A stretch of 64,000 nt of DNA from Sinomonas cyclohexanicum (GCF_020886775.1 NZ_AP024525.1:3720001-3784000); one strand, 5' to 3'; counted from the stretch's first letter, positions 14,217-22,639 are shown. Program-made: numbers and translations. The notes: generated by a model not told the origin, from the letters alone.

Positions 14217-16120
14217 AGCGCCGGTCACTCGCGACGCGCGTGGTCGGGGAGCGCGGGGCCACGGGGCGCGTGGCCACTGGCCCCGCAACGACAGCCCCCG
14301 TCGCCACTGACACCGTGGCCGCTGGCCCCGTGCGACCCGAGCACGCGCATCCGATAGTGGGCCTGCGCCCGGCCGGGGACCGCGCCGTCCTCATCGAGCT
14401 GCGCTCGCTGGGCGCGGTCCTGACGCTCGCGTCCCGGCTCGCCGCTGCCGAGCACGCCGGGGACATCGACGTCGTCGACATCGTCGCGGCCGCGACCACC
14501 GTGCTCATCGTCGCCCCGACTGTGCAGGAGGTGGCCCGCGCCGCCGCCTACGTGCGCGCCCTGCGCCCCGAGCAGCTCGACCCCGCGGAGCGCACCCCCG
14601 GCCGACTCGTGCGCATCGAGACCGTCTACGACGGCGCCGACCTCGACGAGGCGGCCCACCTCGCAGGCCTCTCGCCCGAGGCCCTGGTCGCCGCGCACAG
14701 CGACGCGGTGTGGGACGCGGCGTTCGGCGGCTTCGCGCCCGGGTTCACCTACCTGACGCACGACGCCGCCCCGCCGGTCCCGCGGCGCACCTCGCCCCGC
14801 ACCGTGGTCCCCGCCGGATCCGTGGCCCTCGCGGGCGCCTATTCGGCGGTCTATCCCGGCGAGTCGCCCGGCGGGTGGCAGCTGATCGGCCGCACCGACG
14901 CACCCATGTGGGACCTTGGCCGTGATGAGCCCGCGCTCGTCCAGCCCGGCGACAGGGTCCAGTTCGTCCCGGTCCGTGCGGCCACGACGATGGCCGCTGC
15001 ACGCGCCGCGAAATGGGGACTTGAGCAGGGTGGGGACGCCTTCCACCCTGCGGAACCCACCATTTCCGGGGGCGGCGATGCAAGGCCCGAGGCGAGCGTG
15101 CCCGGCGAGGCGGGGCTCGTCGTCGTGCGTCCAGGCCTGCAGACCACGGTCCAGGACCTGGGCCGGCCCGGCCGCGCCGCCCTCGGCGTGAGCCCGGCGG
15201 GCGCGCTGGACCGCGGGGCCCTGCGGCGGGCCAACCGGATGGTGGGCAACGAGACGGGCGCGGCCGGGCTCGAGTCGCTGTTCGGCGGGCTCGAGCTGCG
15301 CGCCGTCGACGATCAGGTCCTCGCGGTCACCGGGGCCGAGGTCCCGCTGCGGATCACCGGGGCACCGGCGCCTCACACTGACCCCTCAACGCGGGGACAT
15401 GACCCCTCAACGCAGGGAAGTGACCCCTCACCGCGGCCCGCGCGCGTGCGGGAGGCGCCCCTCAACGCGCCGTTCGCGCTGCTTGCGGGCGAGACGCTCA
15501 CCGTGGGCGCGCCCGCGCGCGGCCTCCGGACCTACGTCGCGGCGCGCGGCGGGTTCGAGGTGCCGCACCTTCTCGGCAGCGCGTCCGCCGACTCGCTCTC
15601 CGGCATCGGCCCCGCGCCGCTGTCCGCCGGAGACGGTCTCGCGGTGAGACCGCCGCGCGGCGCGCACGTCGTCGGCCTCCCCGAGATCCCGCCGCCCCTG
15701 CCGGACCCAGCGAAGCCCGTCGAGCTGCGCGTGGTCCCCGGGCCGCGGCAGGACTGGTTCACGGACGCCTCGCTCGCCTCGTTCGCCGAGCAGGAGTGGA
15801 CCGTCACGGCGCAGTCCAACCGCGTGGGCGTGCGGCTCGACGGGGCCCCGCTCCAGCGCTCCCGCGAGGGCGAGCTCGTGAGCGAGGGCACCGCACGCGG
15901 CGCCATCCAGGTGCCCGCGAGCGGCCTGCCCGTCCTGTTCCTCGCCGACGCCCCGGTGACCGGCGGGTACCCGGTGATCGGCGTCGTCGTGAGCGCCGAC
16001 CTCGACCTCGCGGCCCAGCTCCCCCCGGGCGCCAAGGTGCGCTTCATCCCGCAGACCACCGACGGCCACGCCGCTGACGGACAGTCCCTCCAGAACCCCG
16101 AAGGAACCCCCCATGCGTAA
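14213..16120 (+). CDS. pxpBC: 5-oxoprolinase subunits PxpB and PxpC fused (KipI-KipA)
   Basis: This 635-residue protein joins a PxpB/KipI domain (about residues 45-260) and a PxpC/KipA domain (about 298-620). PxpB features are [11 protein letters not shown] and [16 protein letters not shown]; PxpC features are [13 protein letters not shown] and [10 protein letters not shown]. The protein acts with PxpA in ATP-driven ring opening of 5-oxoproline. The first 40 residues are an Ala/Thr/Val/Gly-rich extension without a match, and the GTG start overlaps the pxpA stop. Two repeats sit in the coding sequence: a degenerate copy of a palindromic intergenic element exactly in the inter-domain linker (15007-15069), and a 21-bp tandem repeat in PxpC (15379-15437). 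Neither breaks the frame. Confidence 0.9.
   Translation: MKRRSLATRVVGERGATGRVATGPATTAPVATDTVAAGPVRPEHAHPIVGLRPAGDRAVLIELRSLGAVLTLASRLAAAEHAGDIDVVDIVAAATTVLIVAPTVQEVARAAAYVRALRPEQLDPAERTPGRLVRIETVYDGADLDEAAHLAGLSPEALVAAHSDAVWDAAFGGFAPGFTYLTHDAAPPVPRRTSPRTVVPAGSVALAGAYSAVYPGESPGGWQLIGRTDAPMWDLGRDEPALVQPGDRVQFVPVRAATTMAAARAAKWGLEQGGDAFHPAEPTISGGGDARPEASVPGEAGLVVVRPGLQTTVQDLGRPGRAALGVSPAGALDRGALRRANRMVGNETGAAGLESLFGGLELRAVDDQVLAVTGAEVPLRITGAPAPHTDPSTRGHDPSTQGSDPSPRPARVREAPLNAPFALLAGETLTVGAPARGLRTYVAARGGFEVPHLLGSASADSLSGIGPAPLSAGDGLAVRPPRGAHVVGLPEIPPPLPDPAKPVELRVVPGPRQDWFTDASLASFAEQEWTVTAQSNRVGVRLDGAPLQRSREGELVSEGTARGAIQVPASGLPVLFLADAPVTGGYPVIGVVVSADLDLAAQLPPGAKVRFIPQTTDGHAADGQSLQNPEGTPHA
15007..15069. 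repeat. Palindromic element inside the PxpB-PxpC linker
   Basis: Arms at 15007-15033 and 15043-15069 are imperfect inverted repeats. The left arm begins CGCGAAATGGGGACTTGAGC, nearly the same as the intergenic palindromes at 60035-60096 and 61124-61186 (CGCGAAATGTTGRCYTGAGC). It is translated in frame as residues about 265-286 at the boundary between the two domains. It is more degenerate than the intergenic copies. Confidence 0.65.
15379..15437 (+). repeat. 21-bp tandem repeat inside the PxpC domain
   Basis: TGACCCCTCAACGC-type units begin at 15379, 15400 and 15421 (exact 21-bp spacing) and read as TDPSTRG / HDPSTQG / SDPSPRP, residues about 389-410, in a region that should be a surface loop of the PxpC domain. 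Confidence 0.8.
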
Positions 16121-17873
16121 AGTCCTCATCGCCAACCGCGGCGAGATCGCCGTCCGGGTAGCCCGCGCATGCGACGACGCGGGAATCCAGAGCGTCGCCG
16201 TGTACGCGGACCAGGACGCCGACGCCCCGCACGCCGCGGCCTGCACCGAGGCGTACGCCCTCGGCGGCACGTCCCCGGCGGAGACGTACCTGGACATCGA
16301 GAAGATCCTCGACGTGGCCGAGCGGTCCGGCGCGGACGCCGTGCACCCCGGCTACGGGTTCCTCTCCGAGAACGCGCGCTTCGCCCAGGCCGTCCTGGAC
16401 TCGGGCCTGACGTGGATCGGCCCGTCGCCGCAGACCATCCGCCTCCTCGGGGACAAGGTGAGCGCCCGCAAGGTTGCCGTCCGCGCCGGGGCGCCGCTCG
16501 CGCCGGGCACCGATGCGCCGGTCGAGTCCGCCGCGGAGGTCCGGGCCTTCGCCGAGCGGCACGGCCTGCCGGTGGCCATCAAGGCCGCCCATGGCGGCGG
16601 TGGGCGCGGGCTCAAGGTGGCCCGGAGCATGGAGGGCATCGACGAGTCCTACGAATCTGCGGTGCGGGAGTCGCAGGCGGCGTTCGGGCGCGGGGAGTGC
16701 TTCGTGGAGAAGTTCCTCGACCGCCCGCGCCACGTCGAGGCCCAGGTCCTCGCGGACACGCACGGCAACGTGATCGTGGTCGGCACCCGCGACTGCTCCC
16801 TCCAGCGCCGCTACCAGAAGCTCGTCGAGGAGGCCCCCGCACCGTTCCTCACCGACGAGCAGCGCACCCAGATCCACGAGTCCTCGAAGGCCATCTGCCG
16901 CGAGGCCGGGTACGTCGGCGCGGGCACGGTCGAGTACCTCCTCGGCGCGGACGGGACCGTGAGCTTCCTCGAGGTCAACACGCGCCTCCAGGTGGAGCAC
17001 CCCATCACTGAGGAGACCTCAGGCATCGACCTCGTCGCGGCCCAGCTGCACATCGCGGACGGCGGCGTGCTCCCCGTCCTCGAGGACCCCGAGCCCCGCG
17101 GACACTCGATCGAGTTCCGCATCAACGCCGAGGACCCGGGCCGCGGCTTCCTGCCCTCCCCCGGCACGGTCGAGCGGTTCGCGACGCCCACCGGCCCGGG
17201 CATCCGCGTGGACTCGGGCGTCCGCGACGGCTTCACGGTCCCCGGCCAGTTCGACTCGCTCCTGGCCAAGCTCGTGGTCACCGGCGCCGACCGCCAGCAG
17301 GCCCTCCGCCGTGCGCGCCGCGCCCTGCGCGAGTTCGACATCCGGGGCCTGGCCACGGTCCTTCCCTTCGACTGCGCGGTCGTGGAGTCCCCGGCCTTCA
17401 CGGCCGAGGACCATTTGGGCGTGTACACGACGTGGATCGAGTCCGAGTTCGCCGACGAGCTCGCCTCGAGCCCCGAGTTCACCGCCCCCTCGACGCACGA
17501 CGCCGCGCGGCGCACCTTCGCGATCGACCTCGACGGCAAGCGGGTCACCCTCGGGCTGCCCGCCTCGCTGCTCGCCGGCCTCGCGTCCGGGGCCGGGTCC
17601 GGTCATGTGGGCCCCGCGCAGGACGGCGCGGCCTCCCCCGGCGTCGAGGTCACCGCCGCGGACCTCACCGCCGGCATGGGCGGCACCGTGGTCAAGTGGC
17701 TCGTGGAGCCGGGAACAGCAGTCGAGGTGGGGGACGGCGTCGTCGTGCTCGAGGCCATGAAGATGGAGACGATCGTGCAGGCGCACCGCTCCGGGACCGT
17801 CGGCGAGCATGGCGCGGCGGCGGGGAGCGCCGTCGTGCCCGGCACCGTGCTGACGACGATCCATGTGAGCTGA
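16113..17873 (+). CDS. accC: Biotin carboxylase fused to biotin carboxyl carrier protein
   Basis: This 586-residue protein contains a biotin carboxylase (about 1-450) and a C-terminal biotinyl domain (about 515-586). Visible motifs are [15 protein letters not shown] at the N-terminus, the ATP-grasp glycine loop HGGGGRGLK near 165, [14 protein letters not shown], and the biotin attachment site LEAMKMET with Lys550. It carries CO2 on biotin using ATP. AccB/AccC homologues commonly accompany pxpABC in bacteria, where their role is not settled. No carboxyltransferase subunit lies nearby, so I infer that it works with the Pxp proteins or with a distant partner. It overlaps the pxpBC stop. Confidence 0.9.
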   Translation: MRKVLIANRGEIAVRVARACDDAGIQSVAVYADQDADAPHAAACTEAYALGGTSPAETYLDIEKILDVAERSGADAVHPGYGFLSENARFAQAVLDSGLTWIGPSPQTIRLLGDKVSARKVAVRAGAPLAPGTDAPVESAAEVRAFAERHGLPVAIKAAHGGGGRGLKVARSMEGIDESYESAVRESQAAFGRGECFVEKFLDRPRHVEAQVLADTHGNVIVVGTRDCSLQRRYQKLVEEAPAPFLTDEQRTQIHESSKAICREAGYVGAGTVEYLLGADGTVSFLEVNTRLQVEHPITEETSGIDLVAAQLHIADGGVLPVLEDPEPRGHSIEFRINAEDPGRGFLPSPGTVERFATPTGPGIRVDSGVRDGFTVPGQFDSLLAKLVVTGADRQQALRRARRALREFDIRGLATVLPFDCAVVESPAFTAEDHLGVYTTWIESEFADELASSPEFTAPSTHDAARRTFAIDLDGKRVTLGLPASLLAGLASGAGSGHVGPAQDGAASPGVEVTAADLTAGMGGTVVKWLVEPGTAVEVGDGVVVLEAMKMETIVQAHRSGTVGEHGAAAGSAVVPGTVLTTIHVS

Positions 17874-17894
17874 GGGCCTAGATAGGCTGGAACC

Positions 17895-18580
17895 ATGACA
17901 ACTGAGGGGGTCCTGGCCGGCCTTCGCACCGCGGCCGGGAATTCGAAGCACGCGGAGACCGGGCAGTGGGTCGCGGCGCAGCTGCGGCAGGCGATCGCGG
18001 ACGGGCGCCTCGCACCCGGGGCGAAGCTGGGCGAGGAGGAACTCCGGGAGGCGCTCGGCGTCTCCCGGAACACCCTGCGCGAGGCGTTCGCGACGCTGAG
18101 CACCGAGCGCGTGGTGACCCGGATCCCCAACCGTGGGGTGTTCGTCTCGCACCCGACCGCCGAGGACATCCGCGAGATCTACCGCCTCCGGCGCCTCGTG
18201 GAGCCCGCCGCGCTCCTGTGGGCCCCCAGCACCCCCTCAAGACTCTCGCTGACATCGTGCGCGCGGCCCGCGCGGCCGCCGCGGCCGGCGACGTTCCCGC
18301 GATGGCCGGGGCCAACCAGGACTTCCACCGGGCGCTCGTGGCGTCTGCCGGCAGCGAGCGGCTCGACGCGCTCATGGAGCAGGTGCTCGCCGAGATGCGC
18401 CTCGTGTTCGCCACGATGGGCGCGGACCCGAGGTTCCACGCCCCCTACGTCGAGGAGAACGCACGGATCCTGGAGCTGCTCGGGGCCGGGGAGAACGCGA
18501 AGGCCGCCGACGCGATGGCCGGGTACCTCGACCGCGCTGAGCAGCAACTCCTCGAGGCACTCGCCGCCCCCGCCGTCTAG
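17895..18580 (+). pseudogene. GntR/FadR-family regulator with a one-base frameshift
   Basis: The winged-helix N-terminus is in one frame (residues 20-95: QWVAAQLRQAIADGRL, then LREALGVSRNTLREAF), and the FCD ligand-binding domain continues in another frame (LKTLADIVRAARAAAAAG onward, to TAG at 18580). Adding one C to the run of five Cs at 18232-18236 restores an uninterrupted protein of about 228 residues. As read, the first frame runs on to 18929 with unrelated sequence. The operators ATTGTTNAACAAW before pxpA and the DUF969 gene make this the probable regulator of 5-oxoproline use. Whether the shift is real, phase-variable or a sequencing error cannot be decided here. Confidence 0.85.
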
Positions 18581-18620
18581 GAGCCACCCCCCGGGGGTCA
18601 GCTCCCGAAGGTGCGTGACC
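18581..18620. repeat. 14-bp-period repeat array (forward orientation)
   Basis: Units GCCACCCCCCGGGG and GTCAGCTCCCGAAG, then a partial GTGCGTGACC, begin right after the GntR stop codon. With the hairpin at 18738, the composite repeat at 18820 and a second array at 18904, it fills the 509-bp gap before the DUF969 gene; I see no gene in that gap. Confidence 0.55.
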
Positions 18621-18737
18621 ATCTCCTGCCCTCAGCCGCATTTCCGTGGGAGATATACGCAGGAGATGCGGGCGGCGGCAGGAGATGCGGGTCCGGGCAG
18701 GAGCTGTGCACGTCGGAAGGCTCGCCTCCGCGGCACC

Positions 18738-18769
18738 GCGCACGACGGCGACCACTCGCCGTCGTGCGC
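18738..18769. repeat. CGCACGACGGCG hairpin element
   Basis: A perfect 14-bp stem (GCGCACGACGGCGA and its complement) encloses a 4-nt loop, CCAC. Near-identical elements lie at 29472-29501, 35489-35519, 48474-48507 and, with a long insert between the arms, 59177-59240. It may act as a terminator or as a protein-binding site; function unknown. Confidence 0.8.
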
Positions 18770-18819
18770 CGGGTCGCCTCTCCGTGGCCCACCCCCGCCG
18801 CGCATGTCGGAAGCGCACC

Positions 18820-18902
18820 AACTTCAAGATTCAAGTCAGGGCGTGTCGGCTGATTTCGCGGCGTGTCGAGCCGCGCGGCCTCCGAAAGCTGGGGAAGTTG
18901 CC
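18820..18902. repeat. Composite intergenic repeat, copy 1
   Basis: This stretch contains two GGCGTGTCG words about 20 bp apart and ends in CCGAAAGCTGGGGAAGTT. The same order (CAAGTCA-GGCGTGTCG-GCGTGTC-AAAGCYGGGG) recurs at 35297-35380 and 35567-35660. The outer ends are inverted repeats (clearest in the copy at 35567). Confidence 0.6.
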
Positions 18903-18903
18903 A

Positions 18904-18954
18904 CGCGGGACCTGACCTCCATGAGGTGACTCCCAGGAGGCGACTCCCAGATGG
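18904..18954. repeat. 14-bp-period repeat array (reverse orientation)
   Basis: GGGACCTGAC, CTCCATGAGGTGAC, TCCCAGGAGGCGAC and a partial TCCCAGATGG follow with exact 14-bp spacing, ending 12 bp before the first operator of the DUF969 operon. Confidence 0.65.
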
Positions 18955-18966
18955 ACGCGCCTCCTG

Positions 18967-19003
18967 ATTGTTCAACAAATACCTTGCATGATTGTTGAAC
19001 AAA
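18967..19003. promoter_or_regulatory. Two ATTGTTNAACAAA operators before the DUF969 operon
   Basis: ATTGTTCAACAAA (18967-18979) and ATTGTTGAACAAA (18991-19003) are spaced by 24 bp centre to centre, on one helix face. Each differs by one end base from the pxpA operator at 13396. They lie 87-123 bp before the DUF969 start codon, so the same GntR regulator probably controls both units. Confidence 0.75.
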
Positions 19004-19089
19004 CCGATATGCTCTAGGTCACAGCGCCACGTGGCGCGCCCATCACCACCTTTCGCAGGACCCGTGCACTCCCATCGGAACGGATCATC

Positions 19090-19941
19090 ATGCTTGTACT
19101 CATCGGGGTACTCCTGGTCATCGTTGGCTTCGCCATCCGACTGAACCCCCTCGTCGTCGTCACCGTCTCCGGCATCGTCACCGCGCTGCTCGGCGGGCTG
19201 AACCCCCTGCAGATCCTCGACGCGTTCGGCTCCGGCTTCGCCAGCAGCCGCTCGGTGACCATCTTCGCGGCAGTGCTGCCCGTGATCGGCATCATCGAGT
19301 ACTTCGGCCTCCAGGAGCAGGCCAAGAACCTCATCGGCAAGCTGGCGAAGCTCACCGCCGGCCGCGTGCTGCTCGCATACCTCGCGATCCGCCAGATCAC
19401 GGCGGCCGTGGGCCTCACGAGCATCGGCGGCCACGCGCAGACCGTGCGCCCACTCGTCTTCCCGATGGCCGAGGGCGCGGCGATCCGCCGCTACGGCCAC
19501 GTGCCCGAGAAGGTCAAGGAGAAGATCAAGGGCCACTCCGCCGGCGCGGACAACGTGGGCGTGTTCTTCGGCGAGGACGTGTTCGTGGCCGTCGGCTCGA
19601 TCCTCCTCATCACAACATTCGTGGACACGACGTACCACCTCCACCTCGAGCCGCTCGAGCTCGCAGTCTGGGCGATCCCGACGGCGATCGCCGCCTTCCT
19701 CATCCACGGCTTCCGGCTCCTGCGCCTCGACAGGCAGCTCGACCGCGAATACGCGAACACGCCCGAGCCTGACGCGGACACCATGGCGAACGCGGACGAC
19801 GTCGACCCCAACCTCGAGGTGTCCGCGAAGCCCTCCGCGGCAGCCAGGGCCGAGGCGGCCCGCGAGGACGCCGCCGCCCCGGACGTGGACCCCTCGTCCC
19901 TCGGGACTTCCCTCAACGCCGACCTGGGAGACTCCAAGTGA
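19090..19941 (+). CDS. DUF969 membrane protein, putative 5-oxoproline transporter component
   Basis: This is a 283-residue integral membrane protein with about six hydrophobic segments, starting at the ATG itself (VLIGVLLVIVGFAIRLNPL), then a charged Ala/Asp-rich cytosolic tail after residue 225. DUF969 proteins are nearly always encoded next to DUF979 proteins and often with pyroglutamate peptidase or Pxp genes. Here the pair shares a four-base overlap (the DUF979 start lies inside the end of this gene) and has the same operator as pxpA. I infer that the pair imports 5-oxoproline or a related compound; no biochemical proof is known to me. Confidence 0.85.
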   Translation: MLVLIGVLLVIVGFAIRLNPLVVVTVSGIVTALLGGLNPLQILDAFGSGFASSRSVTIFAAVLPVIGIIEYFGLQEQAKNLIGKLAKLTAGRVLLAYLAIRQITAAVGLTSIGGHAQTVRPLVFPMAEGAAIRRYGHVPEKVKEKIKGHSAGADNVGVFFGEDVFVAVGSILLITTFVDTTYHLHLEPLELAVWAIPTAIAAFLIHGFRLLRLDRQLDREYANTPEPDADTMANADDVDPNLEVSAKPSAAARAEAAREDAAAPDVDPSSLGTSLNADLGDSK

Positions 19942-20909
19942 TCAACGTCGAAGCCGTCTACTGGCTCATCGGGGCCCTGTTCATCGCCTGGGCGTCCCTC
20001 ATCGCGCGGGACGAGAACCACCCACACCGCTGGGGCGCCTCCTCCTTCTGGGGCCTGCTCGGCCTGTGCTTCTTCTACGGCACCTGGGTCCAGGCCGGCA
20101 CCGCGCCCGCGTGGGTCCTCGGAGTCGCGGTGCTGGTCCTCGTGGCCATCGCTGCCACCGGCCGGCTCAAGCACGGCACCGCGAAGACGTCCACCCCCGC
20201 CGAGCGCGAGGCGTTCGCCGGCACGTTCGGCAACAGGCTCTTCATCCCCGCGCTGGCCATCCCCGTGGTCACCGTCGTCCTCGTGTTGGCGGCCCCGGTC
20301 CTGACCATCGGCAAGACCCCGATCCTCGACCCCAAGAACACGACCCTCGTGGCACTCGCGATCGGCGCGGTCGTGGCGGCGGTGCTCGCCGTCGTGCTTC
20401 TGAAGCCGAAGAACAAGCTGACCCCGATCATCGAGAGCCGCCGCCTCCTCGAGTCGATCGGCTGGGCCGCGCTGCTGCCGCAGATGCTCTCGACGCTCGG
20501 CATCCTGTTCACGAAGGCCGGTGTCGGCACGGCGGTCGGCACGCTCGCCGAGACCGTGATGCCGAAGGGCTCGCTCCTCGCGGGTGTGATCGTGTACTGC
20601 GTGGGCATGTTCCTGTTCACGATCCTCATGGGCAACGGCTTCGCGGCGTTCCCGATCATGACCGCCGCCATCGGCTGGCCGGTCCTGGTCCAGGAGTTCC
20701 ATGGCACGCCCGCGATCGTGTTTGCGATCGGTATGCTCGCCGGCTTCTGCGGCACCCTGTGCACCCCGATGGCGGCGAACTTCAACCTTGTCCCGTCCGC
20801 GCTCCTCGAGATGAGGAACAAGTACGGTGTCATCACCGCCCAGGTCGGGACCGCGGTCCCGCTGCTCGTGGTCAACACCGCGCTCATGTACTTCCTCGCG
20901 TTCCACTAG
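19938..20909 (+). CDS. DUF979 membrane protein, partner of DUF969
   Basis: This is a 323-residue protein with about nine hydrophobic segments, including the C-terminal VPLLVVNTALMYFLAF. Conserved polar-in-membrane stretches such as GNGFAAFPIMTAAIGWP and GTLCTPMAANFNLVPSALLE resemble the re-entrant hairpins of ion-coupled carboxylate transporters (IT superfamily). The latter comparison is inference. Translation starts at an ATG or GTG overlapping the upstream stop (positions 19938-19941). It would form a heteromeric permease with the DUF969 protein. Confidence 0.85.
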   Translation: MINVEAVYWLIGALFIAWASLIARDENHPHRWGASSFWGLLGLCFFYGTWVQAGTAPAWVLGVAVLVLVAIAATGRLKHGTAKTSTPAEREAFAGTFGNRLFIPALAIPVVTVVLVLAAPVLTIGKTPILDPKNTTLVALAIGAVVAAVLAVVLLKPKNKLTPIIESRRLLESIGWAALLPQMLSTLGILFTKAGVGTAVGTLAETVMPKGSLLAGVIVYCVGMFLFTILMGNGFAAFPIMTAAIGWPVLVQEFHGTPAIVFAIGMLAGFCGTLCTPMAANFNLVPSALLEMRNKYGVITAQVGTAVPLLVVNTALMYFLAFH

Positions 20910-20921
20910 GAGTAGGACACC

Positions 20922-22037
20922 ATGACCCCGAACGAGCTGTTCCCTGCCGCGGCGAGCCGCTGTGCCGCCGTCGTCCTCGACAACCTCGCCCGCCCCTACC
21001 CCTACGCCGCGCACCACGTGCGCCGGTCCGCGGAGGATACGGCCATGCCGCACGAGCTGCACCCCGCGTTCGGCACGTCCTTCGACTGGCATTCGTGCGT
21101 GCACATGCACTGGCTCGGCGTGAGCGTGCTGGACTCGGGCCGGCTCGACGCCGCCACCGCGGCCCAGCTGCGCGAGGCCCTCGGCGCGAACCTCACGGCC
21201 GAGAAGCTCGCCGTCGAGGCCGCCTACCTCGCGGCGAACCCGTCGTGGGAGCGGCCGTACGGGTGGGCCTGGCTGGTCCGGCTCGCGGCGGCGTGCTCCT
21301 CCTCGCGCGACTCCGGCCTGCGCGCCTGGGGCGCGACCCTCGCCGGGTGCGTGGACACGGTCGCGGGCCTCGTGACGGCGTGGCTGGACAAGGCCGAGTA
21401 CCCGGTCCGCCACGGCCTGCACACCAACTCGGCGTTCGGGCTCGCGTGGATGGTGGACGCGTTCCGCGTGCTGCGCGAGGACGACGCCGCCGCCGCGTGC
21501 GAGGCCGCGGCCCGCCGCTGGTTCGCGGACGACGCCGGCTGGGCGACCGAATGGGAGCTCTCCGGGCAGGACTTCCTCTCGGCGGGCCTGTCCGAGGCCG
21601 ACCTCATGGCCCGGGTCCTCCCCCGGGTCGAGTTCGCCGTCTGGCTGGACCGCTTCCTGCCGCGCCTCGATGCCGGCTCGCGGATGCTCGCCCCGGTGGG
21701 GGTCACCGACGAGACCGACGGCTACATGGTCCACCTCCACGGCCTCAACCTGACGCGCTCAGGCCAGCTCGCGCGCGTCGTCGCGGCGCTGCGGTTGGCG
21801 GCGGGCTCGGACGCGGCGGGGACGGCCTCGGCGGGGACGGCCTCGGCGGGGACGGACGACGGCGCCGGCTCGGCGCCCGCTCCCGGCTCGCCCGAGCCGG
21901 TCCTCGCCGCAGCGGTCAGGCCGCTGTTCGAGGCCGGGCTGAAGGGCCTCGACAGCGGGGACTTCATGTCAACGCACTGGCTCGCGAGCTTCGCATGGGA
22001 CGCGGCCGGTTCGATCGCCGCGCTCGGGGCCGCCTAG
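20922..22037 (+). CDS. DUF2891 protein, possible enzyme of the 5-oxoproline regulon
   Basis: This 371-residue soluble protein belongs to DUF2891. The family signature is HPAFGTSFDWHSCVHMHW near residue 45, with several His and Trp residues that could form a metal or substrate site; an alpha/alpha-toroid-like fold is suggested by repeated Trp/His-containing helices (WERPYGWAWL, then HGLHTNSAFGL). It is last in the DUF969-DUF979-DUF2891 operon. No activity is established. Because it is co-regulated with PxpABC and the permease pair, it may act on a pyroglutamate-containing compound. Residues around 290-315 are an Ala/Gly/Ser/Thr repeat (TASAG units, 15-bp DNA repeat). Confidence 0.8.
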   Translation: MTPNELFPAAASRCAAVVLDNLARPYPYAAHHVRRSAEDTAMPHELHPAFGTSFDWHSCVHMHWLGVSVLDSGRLDAATAAQLREALGANLTAEKLAVEAAYLAANPSWERPYGWAWLVRLAAACSSSRDSGLRAWGATLAGCVDTVAGLVTAWLDKAEYPVRHGLHTNSAFGLAWMVDAFRVLREDDAAAACEAAARRWFADDAGWATEWELSGQDFLSAGLSEADLMARVLPRVEFAVWLDRFLPRLDAGSRMLAPVGVTDETDGYMVHLHGLNLTRSGQLARVVAALRLAAGSDAAGTASAGTASAGTDDGAGSAPAPGSPEPVLAAAVRPLFEAGLKGLDSGDFMSTHWLASFAWDAAGSIAALGAA

Positions 22038-22059
22038 CCCTGGACCGCGTGTCCCTGGA

Positions 22060-22105
22060 GCAGAGGTGAACCCCCAGACCGGCTGGTCTGGGGGTTCACC
22101 TCTGC
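22060..22105. terminator. Bidirectional terminator, perfect 21-bp stem
   Basis: Arms 22060-22080 and 22085-22105 are perfectly complementary with a 4-nt loop GGCT. It lies between two convergent genes (stops at 22037 and 22128) and contains runs of C and G (GAACCCCCAGACC). The position and symmetry make it a shared terminator. Confidence 0.85.
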
Positions 22106-22127
22106 ACTGCCGTCCGCCCGAGAGCCT

Positions 22128-22574
22128 TCAGGCCGCGAGCCGATGGTCCCGGTGCTCGGCCTTCGTCTCGGCGAGTTCCTCCTTGGGCTTCATCAGCGCC
22201 ATCACGACGACGAGAAGCCCAGAGAGCGCCACCAATTCGGATACCAGCGGAGCCGCGATCACCGCGGCACCCCAGTGCTCGAACACGTCCCAGACCATCA
22301 TGGCGCCGAAGAACGCACCCGCAACCACGTTGGTCCAGCGGGCCACCGCGTCTGTGAGGACGAATGTCAGGAACGCCAAGGCCAAGGGAACGAGCACGAA
22401 GGCGGGCATCATCAGTGTCATCGGGCTGTCGACCGCCATCTCTGCGATCCGCCCGGTCCTCAGCTGATCGATCGATCCCGGCTCCATGAGCACCAGGAGG
22501 AACAGAAGGACCATGCCGACTGCGTAGAACACCCACAGCATGGCGATCCGGAGCTTCCACATCAACGACCGCAT
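22128..22574 (-). CDS. Small four-helix membrane protein, unknown function
   Basis: This 148-residue protein has four hydrophobic segments (AMLWVFYAVGMVLLFLLVLM; MTLMMPAFVLVPLALAFLTF; VVAGAFFGAMMVWDVF; ALSGLLVVVMALM) and a charged C-terminus. The ATG at 22574 is chosen because GGAGG ends 8 nt before it; a GTG at 22583 overlaps that Shine-Dalgarno sequence. An inverted repeat lies about 65 bp upstream. I do not recognise the family. Confidence 0.7.
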   Translation of the reverse strand: MRSLMWKLRIAMLWVFYAVGMVLLFLLVLMEPGSIDQLRTGRIAEMAVDSPMTLMMPAFVLVPLALAFLTFVLTDAVARWTNVVAGAFFGAMMVWDVFEHWGAAVIAAPLVSELVALSGLLVVVMALMKPKEELAETKAEHRDHRLAA

Positions 22575-22639
22575 CGTCGCCACCTCCTTCAGTGGAAGGC
22601 CGCCCGCCCGGGCGGGCTCCCACTGTCAGGATGCTCTTT

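Noticed and set aside
17895-18929. The 344-codon open frame as a true long GntR protein
   Set aside because: The FCD domain is clearly encoded in the other frame, and the sequence after the C run in this frame is low-complexity without a match.
13396-19003. ATTGTTNAACAAW sites considered as part of the 14-bp repeat arrays, which they adjoin
   Set aside because: They are A+T-rich, differ in sequence, have perfect dyad symmetry and lie in promoter positions of two functionally linked units.
19491-21740. 749-codon open frame on the minus strand over the DUF969/DUF979/DUF2891 genes
   Set aside because: It is antisense to three overlapping well-recognised genes, has a His/Arg/Glu/Gly-rich composition and matches no family; a shadow frame caused by high G+C.
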